A stretch of 64,000 nucleotides of DNA from CAWIVJ01 sp963839525 (lineage in GTDB: Bacteria; Cyanobacteriota; Vampirovibrionia; Gastranaerophilales; Gastranaerophilaceae): NCBI GenBank assembly GCA_963839525.1, contig CAWIVJ010000005.1:62001-126000 (forward strand). The letters run 5' to 3'. Both the position numbers and the translations under genes were made by a program. The notes below the pieces were generated by a model. It did no database searches and was not told the DNA's origin. It saw only the letters and a program-made list of their open reading frames with translations. Each line of letters starts with the position of its first letter. Positions within the stretch are counted from its first letter, which is position 1. Positions 58,397 to 64,000 of the stretch are shown one piece after another.

Positions 58397-59359
58397 ATGA
58401 GCATAGAAGGTTTTGATTATAAAACATTTGCGCAGGAACTTGCATCGCAGGCAAAAGACCTTATTCCTGCGGAATTTCAAAATTTTCAAAAAGAATATAT
58501 TATAAATACTATCAAAAATTTTGCTACTCTTAGCGGAGAAGCAATATCCAATGATGAAAAAACAAAATTTAATGCAGAACAAGCAATGCTCGTAACTCAA
58601 ATTATTGCAGAATGGTCATTTCATAAATCCATTGATGTTATAAAATCAGGAATTCTTCCCGATTATTGGGATGGAATTATGCAAAAATTGGCATTTACCA
58701 TTTTTGAGATTGCCAAACAATCAATTGTTCAAGGGCTATCTCAGGACGAAATTCTTAGAATAGTTGAGCATCATGTTAAAAAAACTTACCAGAAGGTAAT
58801 AGAAGAACTGCAAGAACGCAAAGTTATAGATAAAAATATTTGTGAAAATGCTTTAAATCAATCAAATATTGATGAAATGATGAAGCAGATTCAACAGGAG
58901 AAAGCAGAACAGACGCAAGAAGAAAATCTTACACAATCGGACAACAAATCCGACTATAAGATTTTAAAATTAGCTTCTATTGCTCTCCTTTTAAAACAGG
59001 TTTCTCAAGATAAAGTTCAAACAATACTGAACAAATTTGATCCTCAAGATGTACAAACAGTTATTCAATATATGCAAATGCCTGATTTAGAAAAAAAAGT
59101 AGATCAGAACATAACAATAAAATGTTTGCAAGAGATAAAAACTAACTTGCCGGAGCCGAAATATATACATCCGGATAAAATTATTTCAAGAATAGAAACT
59201 GTTTTCAAAAAAACTCCTAAAAACAAAGTAGAAAGAATTATTGCAAAAGAACGTTCAAACGTAAAAAAATTTGTTGAAAAGGCAAATGACGGAGAATATT
59301 TACAAATCCCATCAAAAGTTGCAAATATAATTGTACAACATTTGGAAGAAAATATTTAA
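58397..59359 (+). CDS. Divergent FliG-like protein without a recognisable torque domain
   Basis: 320 residues in the place of fliG. Residues 1-170 are helical and unfamiliar (ELASQAKDLIPAEFQNF, SFHKSIDVIKSGILPDYWDGIMQKLAF). Residues 185-300 have repeats like FliG N/M domains: SIALLLKQVSQDKVQTILNKFDPQDVQTVIQYM and, at the end, IPSKVANIIVQHLEE, close to the FliG middle domain. The torque domain of FliG, with its EDI/charged ridge and conserved FEDI block, is missing. It overlaps fliH by one base (ATGA-type overlap). Could be a diverged FliG or a new adapter between FliF and the export machinery. No function beyond context can be claimed. Confidence 0.6.
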   Translation: MSIEGFDYKTFAQELASQAKDLIPAEFQNFQKEYIINTIKNFATLSGEAISNDEKTKFNAEQAMLVTQIIAEWSFHKSIDVIKSGILPDYWDGIMQKLAFTIFEIAKQSIVQGLSQDEILRIVEHHVKKTYQKVIEELQERKVIDKNICENALNQSNIDEMMKQIQQEKAEQTQEENLTQSDNKSDYKILKLASIALLLKQVSQDKVQTILNKFDPQDVQTVIQYMQMPDLEKKVDQNITIKCLQEIKTNLPEPKYIHPDKIISRIETVFKKTPKNKVERIIAKERSNVKKFVEKANDGEYLQIPSKVANIIVQHLEENI

Positions 59360-60051
59360 TGATTATTAAAAAACGAAAAGAAGAAAAAATAAATAAGCAA
59401 GAAATCAATGAAAAATCATTAACCTCTAAAAAGGTTAATGAGGAAAAAGTTGATTTATTTGATCTGGATAATATAGAATTTTCTGAGCGTCAGGAAAGAA
59501 GAAGAGGCAATCGCCGCCGCGGCTACAGAAGGATTGATGACAGAAATTTAATTTCACGTGCACAAGAAGAAGCAGGGACAATAAGAGATAATGCGGCAAA
59601 AGAAGGCTATAAAACAGGACTTGAGAAAGCTAAAAATGATCTTGAGCAACTAAAAGACACCATTACTGATTTTATGAAAGCAAAACAGGAAGTTTTTGAA
59701 TATATTGCTCCTGATATTTTAGAGATAAGTATTGATATTGCAAGAAAAATTGTTAAAAAAGAAATAGAGCAAGATCCGGAATTAATTTTAACAACAATTT
59801 TAGATATTTTAAAAACTATTTCAAAAGATGAAGGTAAAATTATTATAAAAGTAAATTCTTCTCAAATTGACTTGATAAAAGAAAATATTGCAGAAATCAA
59901 AGCTTCAATAGGATTGGAAGCAAAGACGAGTATTATTTCAGATGATACAATAGAGTTAGGAAGTTGTATTGTTCAAACAAATAATGGTATAGTAGATGCA
60001 AGTATAAATACCCAGCTTGAAATAATAAAAGAAGCTTTTAAAGGAATGTAA
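59359..60051 (+). CDS. fliH: Flagellar assembly protein FliH (SctL family)
   Basis: 230 residues. Regulates the export ATPase FliI and carries substrates to the gate. Pattern: charged N terminus with RRRGNRRRGYRR, then AAKEGYKTGLEKAKNDLEQLKD (the AxxxGxxxG-like helix of FliH), and a V/A-ATPase E-like C-terminal domain (IDIARKIVKKEIEQDPELILTTILDIL, then SDDTIELGSCIVQTNNGIVDASI). No fliI follows here; the next gene is flhA-like, one base after the stop. Confidence 0.85.
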   Translation: MIIKKRKEEKINKQEINEKSLTSKKVNEEKVDLFDLDNIEFSERQERRRGNRRRGYRRIDDRNLISRAQEEAGTIRDNAAKEGYKTGLEKAKNDLEQLKDTITDFMKAKQEVFEYIAPDILEISIDIARKIVKKEIEQDPELILTTILDILKTISKDEGKIIIKVNSSQIDLIKENIAEIKASIGLEAKTSIISDDTIELGSCIVQTNNGIVDASINTQLEIIKEAFKGM

Positions 60052-60052
60052 A

Positions 60053-62155
60053 ATGGCTCAAGGAAACACAGGAAACCCGATAAGTGAAATATTTTTAGCA
60101 GGATTTGTTATAACTCTTGTTTTAATTTTGCTTATTGAAATGCCAACCTGGGTAATAAATTTTTCAATAAGTTTAAACCTAACACTGGGAATTGTTTTGC
60201 TGATGATATCTTTGTATATTCAAAAACCGCTTGAATTAGCGTCCTTCCCGTCAATAATTCTTTTAGGAACAATGTTCAGATTAGTTTTAAGTATTGCCTC
60301 GACCAGATTAATTCTGGCAAAAGGGGATGCCGGGGAAGTAATCTCAGCATTCGGACACTTCGTAACAGGTGGAAACCTAATTGTAGGAGGGGTAATATTT
60401 CTAATCATAACTCTTGTACAATTTTTAGTAATTACCAAAGGTGCAGAGCGTATTGCAGAAGTTGCAGCAAGATTTGCTCTGGATGCAATGCCGGGTAAAC
60501 AAATGACAATTGATGCCGATTTCAATGCAGGTTTAATTTCACCTGAAGAAGCCGTTAAAAAAAGAGAAGACTTGCAAAGAGAATCAAACTTATTCGGTTC
60601 AATGGATGGTGCGATGAAATTTGTAAAAGGTGATACGATTGCCGGAATTATAATCGTTTTTATAAACATTATCGGTGGTTTGTGTATAGGTGCTTTAATG
60701 AATGGTATGTCTTTAGCAGATGCTGTGTCTAAATATACTATTTTAACAGTAGGTGACGGTTTAGCCGCTCAAGTTCCTTCTTTGTTAATGGCAATATCTG
60801 CAGGTATTGTTATGACTCGCTCGTCTGCTACAGGATCCTCTTTAGGTTCAGACTTAACCACACAAATTATGAGCAAACCTTTCAGCTTGTTCTTTGCGGG
60901 AGGTTTCTTGCTTCTTATAGCTCTAACAAGCTCTATAACAGGTTTACCATGGGGACCTTTTGCTCTTTTTACAGTTATAATGTTTGTTGCAGGATTTTCC
61001 GTACTTGTTAATGCGGACGTTCAATCTCAATTGGGACAATTGGAACATGTCCGGCAAGATATGCAGGATTTAGTTAATCCTAACCGAATGTATGAAAGAC
61101 TCGGTGTTGATATCTTAAGCTTGCAGGTAGGCTCAGAACTGCTTGCTATAGCAGATCCGGATCAGGAAGGTCAATTGCTTGCTAAAATTGCAGCATTAAG
61201 ACAAAGAACAACAGATGAACTGGGTTACATCATTCCAAATATAAGAATTATGGATTCTTCTGCTCTTGAGCCTGAAGAATACTTAATTTCTATTCGTGGA
61301 AATACCGTTGCAACAGGTTTTGTATATCCAAAAAAATATATGGTCATTGCTGATCAATGGGATACTGTTAGAAAAACGGTTCCTGAAGATGCAATAGTAG
61401 GGGTTGATCCGACTTATCAAACCCAAGCTTACTGGATTTCAGAAGAAGATGCCAAGAAAACCAAAGAAGTAACTTCTGTTGATGCAACCGATGTTATAAT
61501 TACTCACCTTCAAGAATGTGTAAGAAAACACGTAGACGATGTTATGACAAAAACAGATGTTTTAAAACTGATGGAACTGGTTCGCTCCCAAGATCCTACA
61601 TTAGTAAACGACTTGGTTCCGACAATAATTTCTACCAGTGATTTGAGAAAAATTTTCGTTAATTTAATAAGAGAAAAAGTTTCCATTAAAGATATTATAT
61701 TCATTTTTGAACGGCTTTGTGACTACGCAAGATTTTCGAAAGAACCGGATATTCTTTCCGAGAGATTAAGAGCCGCACTCGGTCGTCAAATTTGTCTTTC
61801 AAATGTTCAGGAAGATAAAGTTCTGTACGCTCTAACTCTTTCTCCTGATTGGGAGAAAATTCTTGATGACAGCTGCCAGAGAACAGAACTTGGAACAATG
61901 TTCCTGCTAAACCCAATGCAAGTTCAAGAGCTTATAGAAACAACCGCAAATATCCTTATGAAAGTTCACCAAAACATAGGCAAACAGCCTGTTATTCTAT
62001 GTTCACCGAGAATAAGACTGCCTCTTTATCAATTGCTTGAAAGACACATCCCGACAATTGTCGTAATCTCTTATTCAGAATTGATTACAGACATTAAAGT
62101 TGAGGCGGTAGACACAATTGGTGAAAATTACTCAACAACTTACGCGATTGAATAA
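60053..62155 (+). CDS. Second FlhA-type export gate protein, SctV-like
   Basis: 700 residues, eight membrane helices and a cytosolic domain. FHIPEP family beyond doubt: LNLTLGIVLLMISLYIQKPLELASFPSIILLGTMFRLVLS, DAMPGKQMTIDADFNAGLI. Yet the sequence differs from the flagellar copy at 36.3-38.4 kb in the conserved cytosolic loop: SMDGAMKFVKGDTIAGI here against TMDGASKFVKGDATAGI there; the AM form is what I recall from injectisome SctV (YscV, InvA). The C-terminal cytosolic domain also differs. It is the last gene of the fliE-fliF-fliH block. It may serve a second export apparatus, or be an alternative gate subunit. Confidence 0.88.
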   Translation: MAQGNTGNPISEIFLAGFVITLVLILLIEMPTWVINFSISLNLTLGIVLLMISLYIQKPLELASFPSIILLGTMFRLVLSIASTRLILAKGDAGEVISAFGHFVTGGNLIVGGVIFLIITLVQFLVITKGAERIAEVAARFALDAMPGKQMTIDADFNAGLISPEEAVKKREDLQRESNLFGSMDGAMKFVKGDTIAGIIIVFINIIGGLCIGALMNGMSLADAVSKYTILTVGDGLAAQVPSLLMAISAGIVMTRSSATGSSLGSDLTTQIMSKPFSLFFAGGFLLLIALTSSITGLPWGPFALFTVIMFVAGFSVLVNADVQSQLGQLEHVRQDMQDLVNPNRMYERLGVDILSLQVGSELLAIADPDQEGQLLAKIAALRQRTTDELGYIIPNIRIMDSSALEPEEYLISIRGNTVATGFVYPKKYMVIADQWDTVRKTVPEDAIVGVDPTYQTQAYWISEEDAKKTKEVTSVDATDVIITHLQECVRKHVDDVMTKTDVLKLMELVRSQDPTLVNDLVPTIISTSDLRKIFVNLIREKVSIKDIIFIFERLCDYARFSKEPDILSERLRAALGRQICLSNVQEDKVLYALTLSPDWEKILDDSCQRTELGTMFLLNPMQVQELIETTANILMKVHQNIGKQPVILCSPRIRLPLYQLLERHIPTIVVISYSELITDIKVEAVDTIGENYSTTYAIE

Positions 62156-62178
62156 GTTAAGCCCTCAAGCAAATTAAT

Positions 62179-62388
62179 ATGATTAAAAAATTATTAATAA
62201 AATTAATAGAACTATATCAAAAATTATCCAAGTTAAAACCGCCTGTATGCAGGTTCTCTCCGACCTGCTCCGAATACACAAAACAGGCTATTGAAAAATA
62301 CGGGATTTTTAAAGGAATGTGGCTGGGATTAAAAAGAATTTGTAAATGTCACCCGTTTCATCCGGGAGGGTACGATCCGCTGGAATAA
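62179..62388 (+). CDS. yidD: Membrane protein insertion efficiency factor YidD
   Basis: 69 residues: LIKLIELYQKLSKLKPPVCRFSPTCSEYTKQAI, then LKRICKCHPFHPGGYDPLE. The CRF-P-TCSEY and RI-KCHPFHPGGYDP signatures are the whole YidD core. It assists YidC/Sec insertion at the inner membrane. Usual neighbours rnpA and yidC are absent; it follows the flhA paralogue by 24 bases. Confidence 0.95.
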   Translation: MIKKLLIKLIELYQKLSKLKPPVCRFSPTCSEYTKQAIEKYGIFKGMWLGLKRICKCHPFHPGGYDPLE

Positions 62389-62435
62389 AAATGTTAAGAT
62401 TAGGGGATAAACGCAATAAAATCAACGCTTTTTAA

Positions 62436-62480
62436 CCCCTCCCCGGAATCAAAGATTTCGACCCTCCCTCAAGGGGAGGG
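62436..62480. repeat. CCCCTCCCC palindromic repeat
   Basis: CCCCTCCCC (62436-62444) and GGGGAGGG (62473-62480) enclose GAATCAAAGATTTCG. GC-rich island in an AT-rich gap after yidD. Similar elements of this kind are dispersed in many genomes; here it may also act as a terminator region between two converging genes. Confidence 0.75.
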
Positions 62481-62543
62481 TAATTACATGCTTGAAATGC
62501 AATAATAATAATTATTTATAAATTTTGCATTATTTTTAAAAAT

Positions 62544-63641
62544 TTATTCTTCTATTACTCTTTCTTCCGGAAGTATATCTAAAGTTGAGCCATTTCTTCC
62601 GGTTGTTGCTTCCCCTTTTACAAATCTTCTCATAAGACTGTCAATATTTAAACCTATATCTTGATTGTCAATTTTACCATCACCATTGGTATCGTTAATA
62701 TAAACAATACCGTCCTTGTTTGCTTTCTTTAATAATTGTTCTGCCCTTACAATACTATGATGACCGTTGAAAGTAGTTGTTTCTTTATCAAGCCTTATCA
62801 ATCTTGTTACTTCCCCTTCAGTAAGCCCGTCCACATTAATCACTTCTTGTTGACTATTTCCTAAACTAATTGGAAATGCAAAAGCAATTCTATAATTTGT
62901 TTCTCCCACCTCTTCAGGATTCGCTGTTCTATAGCTTTTTGGATCTTTAGGGTCAGGTAGTGTATCTTCAGTGATTTTGTCAGTCGGTTTAACGGGTTTA
63001 GGAATTTCTTTAGAATTTGAATCATATCCTTCTTCATAGATTACAGGTAATATTAATTTGTCATCAACATAAAGATTTGCAACATCGTCAACGGAAGTAC
63101 CTCGTTTATTACATCCTTCTGTACCGAATGTTTCAGAGTTACAAGCCGCTACATCTTCTCTTGTTATTTCTCTGACGCCTTTTGGGCGATTATCGTTATA
63201 ATAAGCAACCATAGCATCTAAACTGGAAAATTTTTTGCCTGTATTACCCTTTATACACTTATCAGATTCTTCTTTCCAACCTTTCCATTCTGTCCCAATA
63301 AAGAATTCTTCACAGTGGTCAATATTGTATTCTTCACCGTTTGGTCTAATTAATTTTGTTGGAATTCCGTTTTTATCACGAGTTATATTTTCCCCGTATT
63401 TATCAGCATAGCTGGCAAGTTCATTTCTTTCAACTTTAGGCGGCTCTTGGGTAATTTCATTATATTTGTATGTGCATGTTCTCTCAACTTTCAATCCCAC
63501 CGTACTATCGTTAGAAGAAGTAGAAGATTGTTCAAATACGGTGTTAAGGTATTCTACAGCTTTGGAGTCCCCTTTCTTAGCTAAAGTTTGCAGCTGTTGC
63601 ACACTCATTTGTGAATAGTCAGTGTTGTTAATTAATGGCAT
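62544..63641 (-). CDS. Unrecognised protein with dockerin/EF-hand-like calcium loop, 365 aa
   Basis: MPLINNTDYSQMSVQQLQTLAKKGDSKAVEYL opens a short helical start without signal peptide. The middle is Asn/Asp/Lys-rich and contains several Cys (CTYKYNE, DHCEEFF, DKCIKG, AACNSETFGTEGCNKRG), possibly paired as disulphides. Near the C terminus IVYINDTNGDGKIDNQDIGLN is a perfect calcium loop of dockerin/EF-hand type, single rather than double. Ribosome-binding site AAGGAG. The combination of Cys pairs and calcium loop suggests an exported protein lacking a Sec signal. Function unknown. Confidence 0.75.
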   Translation of the reverse strand: MPLINNTDYSQMSVQQLQTLAKKGDSKAVEYLNTVFEQSSTSSNDSTVGLKVERTCTYKYNEITQEPPKVERNELASYADKYGENITRDKNGIPTKLIRPNGEEYNIDHCEEFFIGTEWKGWKEESDKCIKGNTGKKFSSLDAMVAYYNDNRPKGVREITREDVAACNSETFGTEGCNKRGTSVDDVANLYVDDKLILPVIYEEGYDSNSKEIPKPVKPTDKITEDTLPDPKDPKSYRTANPEEVGETNYRIAFAFPISLGNSQQEVINVDGLTEGEVTRLIRLDKETTTFNGHHSIVRAEQLLKKANKDGIVYINDTNGDGKIDNQDIGLNIDSLMRRFVKGEATTGRNGSTLDILPEERVIEE

Positions 63642-63781
63642 AGTAATTCTCCTTTTATCAAATAAAAAAATATTAAGTTATATATTTGGATATCGACAAG
63701 ATGAGTTTCAAACTTTAGTTTCTAAAAAAAAATGTAACTAAAAAGTTACAAAAATAGGATTCAAATTAGGGAGAGTTAATA

Positions 63782-64000
63782 CTAATTCGCCTCAATCGAC
63801 AGATTCATAAACTCAATATCATCATAATCTACATGAGCTGTTTGCATCATATTTCTGCCGGTTTTTACGGTAATTTCGTTTAATTGATTTTGTCTTATTA
63901 AACTGTAAGGTATTTTAATTTTTTGCCCGTCTCCGTTTACCTGAATGTCAGCAATTTTATTTCCGTTAAAATAAACTTCAGTAGGACTTGCATAAGCGTT
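63782..64000 (-). CDS. C-terminal end of an unidentified protein (beta-sandwich-like)
   Basis: The visible 72 residues run from the window edge to a TAG stop at 63784: ASPTEVYFNGNKIADIQVNGDG, then IKIPYSLIRQNQLNEITVKTG and a tail DYDDIEFMNLSIEAN. The alternating hydrophobic strands and NELNEITVKTGR-like turn suggest a galactose-binding-like or carbohydrate-binding beta-sandwich at the end of a larger secreted protein. The start is outside the window; function cannot be given. Confidence 0.55.
   Translation of the reverse strand, partial: NAYASPTEVYFNGNKIADIQVNGDGQKIKIPYSLIRQNQLNEITVKTGRNMMQTAHVDYDDIEFMNLSIEAN

Overview
This is an AT-rich, gene-dense chromosomal stretch from a motile, probably anaerobic bacterium with a diderm-type flagellum. 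Flagellar genes, a pyrophosphate-type phosphofructokinase, an [FeFe]-hydrogenase maturase (HydF), DUF366/DUF2023 proteins, fungal-type LeuA and many short lineage-specific proteins carrying a VSFxG-like motif fit a gut Gastranaerophilales/Melainabacteria-type lineage (non-photosynthetic relatives of cyanobacteria). That placement is an inference from gene content; no rRNA is present to settle it.

Layout. 0-6 kb: end of a prmC operon, an unrecognised 562-residue protein, PPi-phosphofructokinase, a ZIP transporter and a DUF2023 protein. 6-11.2 kb: leuD, hisB and a hisC-phosphatase fusion on the minus strand, then queC, DUF366 and a SPOR protein on the plus strand. 11.2-13 kb: a tRNA-Ile preceded by a broken partial copy of itself and followed by two remnants of tyrosine recombinase, i.e. 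a decayed tRNA-linked mobile element. 13-24 kb: a site-2 protease, then a complete UMP pathway on the minus strand (pyrK-pyrD-pyrE-pyrB-pyrC-pyrF-carA-carB), in which pyrB carries a one-base frameshift and carB an in-frame insertion. 24-32 kb: aspA, hydF, leuC-leuB-leuA and a small HicA-like protein. 32-43.5 kb: minus-strand flagellar export operon fliP-fliQ-fliR-flhB-flhA followed by PilZ, a histidine kinase, an HD-GYP response regulator and a decarboxylase-like protein; then a lytic transglycosylase. 43.8-47.5 kb: motA-motB-fliL-fliM-fliN. 47.6-49 kb: rlmH, a small MscS channel and a tRNA-Gly preceded by a 101-bp tandem repeat that contains the tRNA 5' end. 49.5-56 kb: lineage-specific proteins (glycine zipper, EF-hand, LysM, TPR), folate salvage, rpsU and hisH. 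56.2-62.2 kb: fliE-fliF-FliG-like-fliH and a second FlhA paralogue with SctV-like sequence features, then yidD. 62.5-64 kb: a protein with a dockerin-like calcium loop and the end of another gene.

How the genes work together. The pyrimidine set covers all of de novo UMP synthesis; leuA/B/C/D give the leucine branch; hisB, hisC-phosphatase and hisH are part of histidine synthesis. The two flagellar blocks jointly encode stator, switch, MS ring and export gate, but FlhA is present twice, and the protein in the fliG position shows no recognisable torque domain. This makes the 56-62 kb block the best candidate for a diverged, flagellum-derived export module. Many intergenic gaps hold short palindromic repeats, several of which supply the last codons of the neighbouring gene. 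Sequence-based calls are from reading motifs only; no searches were run.
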